Of a stretch of DNA of 64,000 nucleotides, positions 45,649-55,632 are shown piece after piece. The number at the start of each line of letters is the position of its first letter. Position 1 is the first letter of the stretch. The position numbers and the translations under genes were made by a program. Source of the DNA: Marinobacter profundi (GTDB lineage: Bacteria; Pseudomonadota; Gammaproteobacteria; Pseudomonadales; Oleiphilaceae); NCBI RefSeq assembly GCF_002744715.1, contig NZ_KZ319376.1:34997-98996 (forward strand), in the 5' to 3' direction. The notes below the pieces were generated by a model, which made no database searches, was not told where the DNA came from, and saw nothing but the letters and a program-made list of their open reading frames with translations.

Positions 45649-47664
45649 TTGACCCTGAAACGCCAGCTGCTCATTGCCAGCCTGCTGATGCTGCTGATCC
45701 CCTGGGCGGGCCTGCAGTTTGTGCTCGATCTGGACAATGCGCTGCGGGAACAGGCCATCCACCAGCTGAACAACCAGGTGGCACGAATGGCCACGGAGGC
45801 CAGGCCGGCACTGGCGGGCATTCCGACGGTTCCGGGCGGGCATCCGGTGCTCTATGCCCAACCGGTGACCTACCCGATGCGGATGGATGGCTATGCCGAT
45901 GAGTGGCCGGGCTACGAGGAGGAGGAATCAACCTCACTCAGCGGCCGCACAGCCGAATGGCACGCCCTGACCGACGGTCGCCACCTGTTCCTGCTGATTC
46001 GTGTGCCTCACGGACAACCCCGCTACTACGATCCCGGCGCGCCGGCACGGCCGTACGAACACCTGGTGCTCCAACAGCAGCGGAATGACCAGCTCGAGGA
46101 ATGGGCAATCCGTACCTCGGGTCCAGGCGCGGTAACCGGCCTCAATCCCGGGCAGGACTGGCGCGACGATTACCGGGTAACCGGCGGCTGGCAGGGCGTT
46201 GCCGGTGGCTACCAGGTGGAACTCCGACTCCCCATGCCGCCAGCGGGAAGCCAACTGGGGCTCCGGATCTTCTCACCCCGGGCCGGGGAGCTGACAGCAA
46301 ACCCGCCGGCGCACGGTGCCTATCAGGTAAGCGAGCCTTTACCCACCGGCCAGCCCTTGCTGGTGTCGCGGATCACCGGGCTCGAACGCCAACTGGCCGG
46401 CCAGCTCACCGGGGGACAGCAAGCCACCGTCATCGAATCATCGGGCTGGGTGCGCGGCCGTGCGGCTCGGGCTGCAGAGGAACCGGTTCCGGAGTTTGAT
46501 CTGCTCAGTCCGCTGCAGATCGTCGAGCAGATTGCGCTCAATGGCTTGCGGCAACTGGTGCGCTGGCACCAGCCCGAACCTGCGGTCATGCCGGACCGGG
46601 CCACCCGCATGGCCGCCGCTGACCTGCCACGGGAAGGCTTGGTCCGGCATGCCGGCGGTGGTGATTTCCTGCTGGTCAGTCAACCTCTGGCGGAGGGCCG
46701 CCTGCTGGTGCTGGAGCAATCCCTCGACCAGTTGCTGACCCTGTCCGGTAACACCCTGGGCCGGGTAATCAGCCGCAGTACGCTGCTGGTCATCGGCCTG
46801 ATGCTGGTCCTGCTCGGTTACGCCAGCTGGTTGTCCTGGCGCATCACCCGATTGCAGCGGGCGGTGAACGCCAGTGTCGATGACGATGGCCGGATCATCG
46901 CCGCAATGCCGAAGGTGCGCGGGCGGGACGAGCTGGCAGACCTGGGCCGCCACTTCGCCCAGATGGTGGATCGCGTGCAGGGTTATAACCGCTACCTGGA
47001 GAGTTTCTCCCGCCGGCTCTCCCACGAGCTGAAAACCCCCGTGGCGGTGGTCCGGTCGTCACTGGAAAACCTGGGGCATGCCACCTCCGAGGTCGACCGC
47101 AACAACTACATCAACCGGGCCAGCCGTGCCACCGACCGACTCAGCCAGATTCTCCAGGGCATGAGCGAGGCCGCCCGGCTGGAGCAGAGCTTCGACCACG
47201 CCGAGAAGGAAACCTTCGATCTGGCCGAGGTGATCGCACAGGCGACCGCTGCCTACCAGCAACTGGATCCCGGCCATCGCATCCGCTACCAGGGCCCGGA
47301 CCATGGCTGCCCCTGTCACGGCTCGCCGGAGCTGATCGTCCAGTTGCTGGACAAGCTGGTGGATAACGCGCGGGACTTCACCCCCGCCGGCGCCCGGATC
47401 GAAACCCGGCTGAGTGCCGCCGCAGGCCGGGGCGCGCCGACCTGGGAACTGGCGGTGTTCAATGAGGGCTCCAGCCTGCCGGAGCACCTGGCCAGTGAAA
47501 TCTTCAGCCCGTTCGTGTCGATCCGTGATACCGGGGCCGACGGCCACCTCGGCCAGGGCCTGCTGATTGTGCGGCTGATTGCCGAACACCACGGCGGCCA
47601 GGTCAGCGCCAGCAATGTTGCCGGCGGCGTGGTGTTCCGCGTCACCCTGCCCGGGACAATCTGA
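45649..47664 (+). CDS. pdsS: Dedicated sortase system histidine kinase (PdsS-type)
   Basis: The 671-residue sensor kinase starts with TTG 3 bp after the regulator. It has an N-terminal membrane helix, a large periplasmic domain of about 340 residues, a second helix (about 370-395), a HAMP region, the phospho-acceptor histidine in RRLSHELKTPVAVV, and an ATPase domain (DKLVDNARDFTPAG, GQGLLIVRLIAEHHGG). Its periplasmic domain may sense the state of the sortase substrate or the envelope; the ligand is unknown. Confidence 0.88.
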   Translation: MTLKRQLLIASLLMLLIPWAGLQFVLDLDNALREQAIHQLNNQVARMATEARPALAGIPTVPGGHPVLYAQPVTYPMRMDGYADEWPGYEEEESTSLSGRTAEWHALTDGRHLFLLIRVPHGQPRYYDPGAPARPYEHLVLQQQRNDQLEEWAIRTSGPGAVTGLNPGQDWRDDYRVTGGWQGVAGGYQVELRLPMPPAGSQLGLRIFSPRAGELTANPPAHGAYQVSEPLPTGQPLLVSRITGLERQLAGQLTGGQQATVIESSGWVRGRAARAAEEPVPEFDLLSPLQIVEQIALNGLRQLVRWHQPEPAVMPDRATRMAAADLPREGLVRHAGGGDFLLVSQPLAEGRLLVLEQSLDQLLTLSGNTLGRVISRSTLLVIGLMLVLLGYASWLSWRITRLQRAVNASVDDDGRIIAAMPKVRGRDELADLGRHFAQMVDRVQGYNRYLESFSRRLSHELKTPVAVVRSSLENLGHATSEVDRNNYINRASRATDRLSQILQGMSEAARLEQSFDHAEKETFDLAEVIAQATAAYQQLDPGHRIRYQGPDHGCPCHGSPELIVQLLDKLVDNARDFTPAGARIETRLSAAAGRGAPTWELAVFNEGSSLPEHLASEIFSPFVSIRDTGADGHLGQGLLIVRLIAEHHGGQVSASNVAGGVVFRVTLPGTI

Positions 47665-47819
47665 CGCAGCCGCTTGCCGCGCCTGCGGCAATCTTTCAGA
47701 ATGCCTGCTCCTGCAATGGTCGTAAGTCGATTGTCGTCTGGCGGCGGAGGTGTCGCGCCGTTTAAGGTGGCATTGATACCACCGGGTGTCGCCGGGCCGG
47801 GATTACAGAGGAACCCCAG

Positions 47820-49130
47820 TTGAACCAGTCATCATCGCAACTCGCCTTCCACCCGCTGCGGGACCAGCTCTATAACGAGCTGCACTCGCGGCCATTCCAG
47901 GTTCTGCCCTGCCCGGCCCAGGTCACCCATATCGCCCTGCTGACCACCGATGAGCAGCGGGCGGCGCAGTTCCGCCACCTGCAGGAACTCCACGAACGGC
48001 TGGGGGTGCCGGCACCGGAGCAGGAAGTCAGCTGCTTCGAGGATAACTTTGGCACCCTGCGGGTTCGCCGGGAAATCCACATGGAGTTCACCGCCTACAC
48101 CTTCATCAACCTGGGCGCGCCGGACCACCACCAGCCCTTCCGTGAAACCGGCATCAGCCCGCTACCGGATGGCTGGCTGGAAGGCCTGCAGGGTACGGTG
48201 GTTGCCGCTTTTCACCTCGACCTGCAAAACACCGCCAACGGCCCGGCCACGGACCTCGCCAAGGTCCGCCCCTACTTCGAGGGCCTGCGCCTGGTGGGCA
48301 GCAACCCGCAGGACGGCAAGGCGCGGGTATGGGGCAGCTTCCGCTTGCACAGCGACCAGTTCGGCCGTTTCATGGTGCTCAACCACAGCCTGTCCGACAG
48401 CCAGCTTGGCCGGCTGACCCAGCGGCTGATGGAAATCGAGACTTACCGGCTGATGTCGCTGCTGGCCCTGCCACTGGCGCGGCAGATTACCCCGGCGCTG
48501 AACGAGATGGACCAGCAGATGGCCGTCATCACCCAGACCCTGGCGGACAATCACGACATCGACGAACAACAGATCCTCGCCGAGCTGACCAACATCGCGG
48601 CACGCATTGAAGCCTTCCGTGCCCATTCGACCTTCCGCTTCTCCGCGACCCGGGCCTATCACCAGCTGGTGCTGACCCGTCTGGACGAATTACGGGAGGA
48701 CGAACTGTCCGGCCACCTGACCATCACCGAATTCATGACCCGGCGGCTGACGCCGGCGGTGAAAACCTGCGAATCCGTCAGTGACCGGCTCGAAGACCTG
48801 TCCCGCCGCGTCGACCGGGCCTCGGACATGATGCGGACCCGGGTAGAACTGGCCATCCAGAGCCAGAACCAGCAACTGCTCACTTCAATGGACCGGCGTT
48901 CCAAGATCCAGCTGATGATGCAACACACTGTGGAAGGCTTCTCGGTGGTGGCCATCAGTTACTACCTGGTAGGCCTGATCAAACTGGCGCTCGATGCGCT
49001 TTACGACAGCGGTGTCAGCTTCGACAAGTCGCTGGTGACCGGACTGTCGATCCCGGTGGTGCTGCTGCTGGTATTCCTGGGCGTTCGGGCCGTACATCAC
49101 CGCTTCATCCGTATGGCCAGGCACCAGTAG
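47820..49130 (+). CDS. DUF3422 family membrane protein
   Basis: The 436-residue protein has a large soluble N-terminal region (FHPLRDQLYNELHSRPFQ and similar), a coiled-coil stretch (about 250-370) and two C-terminal membrane helices (about 375-425). Function is unknown. The start is TTG behind GAGGAA; no better start is seen. The 155-bp gap upstream holds no gene. Confidence 0.85.
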   Translation: MNQSSSQLAFHPLRDQLYNELHSRPFQVLPCPAQVTHIALLTTDEQRAAQFRHLQELHERLGVPAPEQEVSCFEDNFGTLRVRREIHMEFTAYTFINLGAPDHHQPFRETGISPLPDGWLEGLQGTVVAAFHLDLQNTANGPATDLAKVRPYFEGLRLVGSNPQDGKARVWGSFRLHSDQFGRFMVLNHSLSDSQLGRLTQRLMEIETYRLMSLLALPLARQITPALNEMDQQMAVITQTLADNHDIDEQQILAELTNIAARIEAFRAHSTFRFSATRAYHQLVLTRLDELREDELSGHLTITEFMTRRLTPAVKTCESVSDRLEDLSRRVDRASDMMRTRVELAIQSQNQQLLTSMDRRSKIQLMMQHTVEGFSVVAISYYLVGLIKLALDALYDSGVSFDKSLVTGLSIPVVLLLVFLGVRAVHHRFIRMARHQ

Positions 49131-49157
49131 CACGCCGGCAGCACCGGCGGCTCAGGC

Positions 49158-49940
49158 TCAGGCGCCGAATGCCGACCCGGCATACTGCCGGTAGAACTGT
49201 TGTGCGGTACGTCCGTTACGGACCCCACGACTGGTCGCAAACCGCAGTGCCTGCCGGTGCAGCTCGTCCCGGTCCGCCACCTGCGGGAACAACGCGTCGA
49301 TGGCCTGCAGGTAAACGTCCTGCGGGAAGGCGTAGAACGACAGCTGCAGACCGAAGCGGTCCGCCAGCGACACCTGCTCTTCCACCGCCTCGCCCGGATG
49401 AATCTCACCACCACGCAATTCGTTCTTGAGGTTGTCTTCCATGAACTCCGGCATCAGGTGGCGGCGGTTGGAGGTGGCATAGACCCGGACGTTCTCCGGC
49501 GGCAGCTCCAGGGACCCTTCCAATACGCTCTTCAGCGCCTTGTAGCCGGACTCACCCACCTCGAAGGACAGATCGTCGCAGAAGATCACGAAACGGAACG
49601 GTTGCTCGGCAATGTCATCAACGATTTCCGGCAGGTTGACCAGGTCGTCCTTGTCAACCTCGATCATCCGCAGCCCACTGGCCCGGTAGCGGTTCAGCAG
49701 TGCCTTGATCAGCGAAGACTTGCCAGTGCCCCGGGCACCCCAGAGCAAAGCATTATTGGACGGTTCACCGGCCAGGAAACGCTCGGTATTGCGGGCCAGC
49801 TCCAGCTGCTGCCGCTCGATACCGGTCAGGTCGCCCCAACCGATGGGATCGAGCCGGCGGATAGCCCGCAGGCCCTGGCGATGGCGGCGCCAGACGGCGG
49901 CCGGTGTGGCGGTCCAGTCGATAGACGGGTTGCGATTCAT
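49158..49940 (-). CDS. DUF815 AAA+-type ATPase
   Basis: The 260-residue cytosolic ATPase has Walker A LLWGARGTGKSSLIKALL (about 65-82), Walker B FVIFCDDLSFE, and sensor region VRVYATSNRRHLMPEFM. The family is widespread and its substrate is unknown. It converges on the DUF3422 gene and is divergent from trxC. Confidence 0.88.
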   Translation of the reverse strand: MNRNPSIDWTATPAAVWRRHRQGLRAIRRLDPIGWGDLTGIERQQLELARNTERFLAGEPSNNALLWGARGTGKSSLIKALLNRYRASGLRMIEVDKDDLVNLPEIVDDIAEQPFRFVIFCDDLSFEVGESGYKALKSVLEGSLELPPENVRVYATSNRRHLMPEFMEDNLKNELRGGEIHPGEAVEEQVSLADRFGLQLSFYAFPQDVYLQAIDALFPQVADRDELHRQALRFATSRGVRNGRTAQQFYRQYAGSAFGA

Positions 49941-50040
49941 AACACCTCTTTTGTGTTCCGAGCTTGATATCCCGGCATTGCGACACTATTCAGGAAGAAA
50001 GACCTGCCCAGGAATAAAGACCTTCAGCGGAGCGCCGTCC

Positions 50041-50478
50041 ATGTCCGAGCTTGTCCATATTGTCTGCCCTCATTGCCAGAAAGCCAACCGGGTACCGGCC
50101 TCACGGCTTCAGGACCGCCCCAACTGCGGCGCCTGCAAAAAGCCACTGGCCAGCGGCGATATTGCCGAGCTGTCCGATGCCGGCATGGCGGGCTTCCTCG
50201 CCAAATCAGACTTGCCGGTACTGGTGGACTTCTGGGCGAGCTGGTGCGGCCCCTGCAAGGCCATGGCACCGGAGTTCCAGAGTGCAGCCCGGGACTGGGC
50301 CGGCACCGTGGCCTTCGCCAAGCTCAATACCGAACAGGCTCAGCAGGCGGCCGCACAATATGGCATTCGCAGCATTCCGACGCTGATCCTGTTCCGTGGC
50401 GGTCGCGAAGTAGCCCGGCAGAGCGGCGCCATGTCCGCGTCCCAGCTCAGTGCCTGGCTCCGCGGCCAGCTCGGCTGA
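50041..50478 (+). CDS. trxC: Thioredoxin 2 (zinc-binding thioredoxin)
   Basis: The 145-residue protein has an N-terminal zinc site (CPHCQKANRV, then CGACKK), followed by a thioredoxin fold with active site WCGPC. This is the TrxC layout, a cytosolic disulfide reductase linked to oxidative stress in E. coli. I use ATG 50041; the open frame extends to 49705 but only as an antisense run through the ATPase gene. It is followed by cysK after about 80 bp. Confidence 0.94.
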   Translation: MSELVHIVCPHCQKANRVPASRLQDRPNCGACKKPLASGDIAELSDAGMAGFLAKSDLPVLVDFWASWCGPCKAMAPEFQSAARDWAGTVAFAKLNTEQAQQAAAQYGIRSIPTLILFRGGREVARQSGAMSASQLSAWLRGQLG

Positions 50479-50559
50479 GGCCCCACAGACCGTAAATTCG
50501 CCGTCTTGGAAGGCGGCTGTGCGTGTTATGATGATGCGAAAAACCTCAGGAGAATCATC

Positions 50560-51531
<972 letters not shown>

Positions 51532-51551
51532 CGCGGGTCCGCCCTGCAGGC

Positions 51552-51589
51552 ACCATGCGCCGCAGGCTTAACTGCCTGCGGCGCATGGT
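51552..51589. terminator. Strong hairpin after cysK
   Basis: ACCATGCGCCGCAGGC (51552-51567) pairs perfectly over 16 bp with 51574-51589 around loop TTAACT. It lies 20 bp past the cysK stop, between convergent genes. No T-tract is seen, but the stem is very stable. Confidence 0.7.
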
Positions 51590-51610
51590 CATCCAGAGTT
51601 CAGCGATTGG

Positions 51611-51664
51611 TGAGAGCTCCCTGATTATTGAGAGCTCCATGATTATTGAGAGCTCCGTGATTAA
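51611..51664. repeat. 18-bp tandem repeat, three copies
   Basis: Units TGAGAGCTCCCTGATTAT, with one or two changes, repeat at 51611, 51629 and 51647. Each contains the palindrome GAGCTC. The array lies between the cysK hairpin and the outer-membrane protein gene. Confidence 0.9.
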
Positions 51665-51688
51665 CGGGGTTCAGTAATGGTCGCAGCT

Positions 51689-52273
51689 TCAGAACTGGAA
51701 GCGGACCCCCACCCGGGCGGTATCGAATGCGGGCCCATCGTTGGTCACCTGGCCGTTAAAATCACTCTCGTCGATATCCACGTTATAGCGGTCGTACTCG
51801 GCAAACGCGGTCAGTTGCGGAGCCACCAGGAAATCCACCCCGGCACCGACGTAAGGATTGACCTCATCGTAGGTTTCGCTCTCATCGAAGGCATCCACAT
51901 CAAACGACGACGCGAACGCACCGGCCTTGGCATAGACGCCGAACGTCTCGGTCAATGGCAAGCGACCGCGAACCCCCAGGGCCACCCCCTTCAGCTCACC
52001 GGCAATCTCATCCTTGTCCCGGCCAAACTCGCCGAAATCCAGATACTCTGCCTCCAGGGCGAAAAAGGGATTGAACTGGTAACCCGCGGACAGGCCCAGC
52101 AAATCGTTTTCATCCCTGAACTCGCCATCGTGGGACTTGTAACCCCCATAACTGCCGCCGATGAAGAATCCGGATTCATCCCCGGCCGACCGCCCCTGCG
52201 CCCAGGCACCCGGGGCCGCCAGTACCGCGGCGGACAGAACGGTGGCACATGCAAGACTGACTTTATGGTTCAT
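51689..52273 (-). CDS. Outer-membrane beta-barrel protein
   Basis: The 194-residue protein has a signal peptide ending at GAWAQ and alternating beta strands (GFFIGGSYGGYKS, FFALEAEYLDFGEFG, TAFAEYDRYNVDI), and it ends in phenylalanine (VGVRFQF), the usual barrel-assembly signal. Size fits an eight-strand OmpA/OmpW/porin-type barrel with no periplasmic domain. AGGAGG lies 10 nt before the ATG. Function is unknown. Confidence 0.85.
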   Translation of the reverse strand: MNHKVSLACATVLSAAVLAAPGAWAQGRSAGDESGFFIGGSYGGYKSHDGEFRDENDLLGLSAGYQFNPFFALEAEYLDFGEFGRDKDEIAGELKGVALGVRGRLPLTETFGVYAKAGAFASSFDVDAFDESETYDEVNPYVGAGVDFLVAPQLTAFAEYDRYNVDIDESDFNGQVTNDGPAFDTARVGVRFQF

Positions 52274-52300
52274 AACCTGTCATCCTCCTGAGTTCCTTCG

Positions 52301-52336
52301 AATCCATTCGCAAATCCATTCACAAATCCATTCTCT
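52301..52336. repeat. 12-bp tandem repeat, three copies
   Basis: AATCCATTCGCA, AATCCATTCACA and AATCCATTCTCT repeat head to tail, 28 bp upstream of the outer-membrane barrel start codon, in its promoter or leader. A 12-bp C6G6 palindrome at 52394-52405 lies further upstream. No gene is seen in 52274-52456. Confidence 0.85.
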
Positions 52337-52456
52337 TGGACGTGACCGGCGCAAAACACGCCGATCACTGAAACCCAGCCTAACGGTTATGAGCCCCCCG
52401 GGGGGTTAAACAAGAACTACAATCATTTCATCTGCCGGAAAGGGCCGCCATCCGCG

Positions 52457-55378
52457 TCAGGGGCTGACCTCAAAGACCCCGTGAATAACCTCCTCACCGC
52501 TGTCGCCACTGACCACCGCGGTGACCACGTGCTGGCCTACCAGGCCCTGCAAGCTGAAGGGGTAGGCATACCGTGGTGGCTTGGTGATCGTCCCCGCAAA
52601 ATCCCACGGGCCATTGTTCTCCACTTTCAGCGGGCTGTTCAGGCGGTCGGGATCGTCGAGGAAGAACAGGACTTTCTTGATGCCCGCTATTTCCGGCACG
52701 AAGATATAGACATCCCCTGCCAGCAGTGCGCCGCTGAGTGCCACCGGCGCACTGCGGTCCGGCCACTGGCTCACCATCAGGCTGTACGGCGACGGCAGGT
52801 CATATATCAGCGTCACCGGTACGGTGGTCTGCTCACCAGAGCCTGCCGTCAGCATAATGCTGCCCTGGTACTGCCCCGGTGTCAGATTACCGGCATCCAC
52901 CGCAACGGTGAGGATCTCCGGTGTTAGCGATGTTTCCGGCACCGCCGTCAGCCAGGCGGCAGTGGTCTGGCTGGCAACGGCCACCGCACCACCGTCCGAC
53001 ATCTGCACCTGCAGACTGGCTTCCGCCAGGATCTGCGGTGGCGTCAGCTCGAACAACAGGCTGTCCGGTGATACCGCGAGCTGTGGTCCATCGTTGGCAA
53101 CCACGAAACCGGCACCGACCAGAATCTCCAGTCCACCCGCCAGGGTGAGCCGGGCCCCCAGCTCATGATTGCCGTCGGCCAGCGCCGCGGTATCGTAGGG
53201 GTACGCGGTGTCATCAGGCGCCGTTCCCGCCAGGTCAAACGGTGCGAGGTTCTCGGTTTTGGTCACCGTTCCGGTGCCGCTGACATCATCCAGGTAGAAG
53301 CGGACCCGGGTGACGTCGGTGTCCGGGCTGGTGAATACATACTGCTCACCCTGCAACTGGGCGCTTTCCAGCGGCCGCGCTCCGGTGCGTTGCGGGTTGT
53401 CGGATACCCAAAGGCCGTAGCCGGTGCCCCCCACCCGCAGGTTAACCGGCAGCCAGGTGGCATTGTCCTCGCCGGCGGCAATCTCGAGGATACCGCGATA
53501 GTCCCCGGGTGCCAGCCCGGTGCTGTCCGCTACCAGCTCGACGCTGGCCGGGGTCAGCCCGCCCAGGACTGACAGTGACAGCCAGTCCGGCACCTGGGAA
53601 ACCTCGAAGAGCTGTGCCGCACCGTCCCGACTTGCCACCTGCAGCAGCTGGCTCGCGACCTCACCGGGCTCGACGCTGAAGGAGACTTGCGCTGGCAGGG
53701 CGGCAAGTTCCGGTTCGCAGCCGTTGACCGAGTACCTGACCCGGTCGATGCGCAGGGGGGGCGAACCGTCCCCCGCAACACCGAACACCTCCACATCCAG
53801 CGTACCCGTGGCAGATACGGCAAGGTGGGCGAAATGATGGAGCGAGTTATCACGGAACACCGTCCAGTATGGCGGTTCCGGCGTTTTCCATGGCGAGAAG
53901 TCCTTGGAAATGTTGCTCAGCTTGCCGCCGGGCGCGATCTTCAACCAGCTGACCCCGTCCCCCGGGCCGTAGCAGTGGCGCAGGTCCGAGGTTGGCGTGT
54001 TGCCGGCTGGCACGTTGACCAGTGGAAAGGTCCGCTCATAGGACTGGTCATGGGCGGTAAGCACCACCTGAACGCCGGCGGCTTCGAAGATCGGGCCCAA
54101 CTGGCCGCGCAGCGGTAACGCGGACGAATGGTTGGTGCCTTCGGAGAACGGCGCCGCATGGAAGTAGGGCACCAGCCAGCGCTGACCACGGCTGGTCGCC
54201 TCGGCCAGGTCGCCGGTCAGCCAGTCCAGGGCATCCTGGGGCAGGGTCTCGTATTCGTTCAGTCCGAAAATGGCAACAAAGTGGATGTCACCCGCATCGA
54301 AGCTGTACATGCGACGGTTGTTCCAGCCCTCGGGTGTCGGAAAATAGCGCACCCAGGTGTCATAGCCCTCCCCCAGCAGCACCTCATGGTTACCATAGAC
54401 CGGCATCAGCGGGCTCTGCCCTGCCACCGCCGCCATCTGGTCAAACCAGGCGGCAATGGTCCGCTCCAGGGTGACGTAGCGCTTGTCCGTGTCGAAATAG
54501 GCATAGTCACCGCCCAGCAGCACGACGTCTGGCGAACGGGCGGCGACCGCCGCGATGACGTCGGCCGTGCCGGTCGCCAAACCATCCAGCCTGCCGACCA
54601 GCCCGGTATCGGCAACAAAAACGGCATCAAAATCCGCCGCGCCCGCTGCCGGCGCAGTGCGGCCCTGGTAGACCCGACTCCAGACCTCCGGCGCCAGCGC
54701 AACGCGGAACTCATATCCGGTCTCCGCCAACAGGTTACCGAGACTGACCTTGAGGTAACGACCATCCGCCGTGACATGATTCACCGCACCACTGGCCTCC
54801 AGCCAGGCCGTGGTCCCCGCGCGACGGTAGCTTACCGCAGCCGGTGTTGTGGCCAGAGGGCTGAACCAGACGATCGCCAGCGAACTGGCCGGATCATCCT
54901 GCCAGCCCATATGGAGCTGGGCGGCGTCACCACCAGGCGCGGGCGGCGGCTGGTTGGCCACCTGCATCAGCCCCTGCAAGGTCTCGACCAGCACCCCGCC
55001 CTGATACAGCCGGGCGCGGACCTGGTAGTTGCCATCCACCAGGTTGCGGGTGTCATAGCCGATCGCCAGATCATCCGGAGTGGTACCAGCAAAATCCCAG
55101 GGCGGCTGATTCTCGGTTTTAACCTCGCTGCCATCGAGATCGAAACGCACCTGGTCAAGGTTATCCGCACCGGCAACAAAGATGTACGCCAGATCCGTCA
55201 GCGGGGCCGCGTCCAGACTCTGGGGGGCGCTGCGATCAGGCGCCAGCGAAACCAGCAACTCGGCAGCCGGCAGACGTGCCGGAAGCAGCAGGATGGCAGT
55301 CGTCCATAACAGCAGGAGCGGAAAACTGCAGACAGACCAACGGAATCGGAACAGAAAAGACGAGGCAAGCGGACCCAT
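52457..55378 (-). CDS. Secreted purple-acid-phosphatase-like metallophosphoesterase with repeated beta domains
   Basis: The 973-residue protein has a signal peptide, then a beta repeat (about 40-140), an FN3-like domain and a calcineurin-type domain (about 245-480). Metal motifs follow the purple acid phosphatase order: ADTG, GGDYAYFD (Asp and Tyr), GNHE, VPYFHA, then AHDQSYER, where GHxH has Gln for the last His. The C-terminal half alternates BACON-like domains with two more copies of the first repeat (LDD, PWDFAGT, YPYDT, LADGNH). ATG 55378 is preferred to TTG 55399. It probably releases phosphate outside the inner membrane. Confidence 0.8.
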   Translation of the reverse strand: MGPLASSFLFRFRWSVCSFPLLLLWTTAILLLPARLPAAELLVSLAPDRSAPQSLDAAPLTDLAYIFVAGADNLDQVRFDLDGSEVKTENQPPWDFAGTTPDDLAIGYDTRNLVDGNYQVRARLYQGGVLVETLQGLMQVANQPPPAPGGDAAQLHMGWQDDPASSLAIVWFSPLATTPAAVSYRRAGTTAWLEASGAVNHVTADGRYLKVSLGNLLAETGYEFRVALAPEVWSRVYQGRTAPAAGAADFDAVFVADTGLVGRLDGLATGTADVIAAVAARSPDVVLLGGDYAYFDTDKRYVTLERTIAAWFDQMAAVAGQSPLMPVYGNHEVLLGEGYDTWVRYFPTPEGWNNRRMYSFDAGDIHFVAIFGLNEYETLPQDALDWLTGDLAEATSRGQRWLVPYFHAAPFSEGTNHSSALPLRGQLGPIFEAAGVQVVLTAHDQSYERTFPLVNVPAGNTPTSDLRHCYGPGDGVSWLKIAPGGKLSNISKDFSPWKTPEPPYWTVFRDNSLHHFAHLAVSATGTLDVEVFGVAGDGSPPLRIDRVRYSVNGCEPELAALPAQVSFSVEPGEVASQLLQVASRDGAAQLFEVSQVPDWLSLSVLGGLTPASVELVADSTGLAPGDYRGILEIAAGEDNATWLPVNLRVGGTGYGLWVSDNPQRTGARPLESAQLQGEQYVFTSPDTDVTRVRFYLDDVSGTGTVTKTENLAPFDLAGTAPDDTAYPYDTAALADGNHELGARLTLAGGLEILVGAGFVVANDGPQLAVSPDSLLFELTPPQILAEASLQVQMSDGGAVAVASQTTAAWLTAVPETSLTPEILTVAVDAGNLTPGQYQGSIMLTAGSGEQTTVPVTLIYDLPSPYSLMVSQWPDRSAPVALSGALLAGDVYIFVPEIAGIKKVLFFLDDPDRLNSPLKVENNGPWDFAGTITKPPRYAYPFSLQGLVGQHVVTAVVSGDSGEEVIHGVFEVSP

Positions 55379-55479
55379 GACAGTGATCTCCCTGAACAAG
55401 GGCGGGGACTGTCATGGAGGCAGCATATTCAGTGCCAGATCGGTATCTGCCTGAAAGGGTTCCCAAAAGGCTGACGGGT

Positions 55480-55508
55480 ATTAAAGAGCCTGTAAAGAAA
55501 TCTGACAG
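55480..55508 (-). promoter_or_regulatory. Putative promoter with Pho-box-like half site
   Basis: Read on the minus strand, CTGTCA (55508-55503) and TTTAAT (55485-55480) are 17 bp apart, upstream of the phosphatase gene. CTGTCAG is a six-of-seven match to a PhoB half site; the next half site 11 bp on (CTTTACA) is poor. Phosphate control is therefore only suggested. Confidence 0.4.
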
Positions 55509-55570
55509 AAGCTCAGGATTAGTCCCTGTGCCGTGGTGAACCATCCGGACAACATCTCTCCTCGGCAGGT

Positions 55571-55622
55571 GCCGGGAAGCGCCAAATTCGCGCTCAGAAC
55601 GTTCGAATCTGGAGCTTCCGGC
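55571..55622. terminator. Long imperfect hairpin after the glycerophosphodiesterase gene
   Basis: 55571-55590 pairs with 55604-55622 apart from two mismatches and a bulge, directly past the stop codon at 55633 on the minus strand. No T-tract follows. It separates two minus-strand phosphate-ester hydrolase genes. Confidence 0.55.
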
Positions 55623-55632
55623 AACGCTTAGC

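Noticed and set aside
54128..55309. Open frame of 393 codons antisense to the phosphatase gene
   Set aside because: Shadow frame; the minus-strand reading has a signal peptide and metal motifs, this one has nothing.
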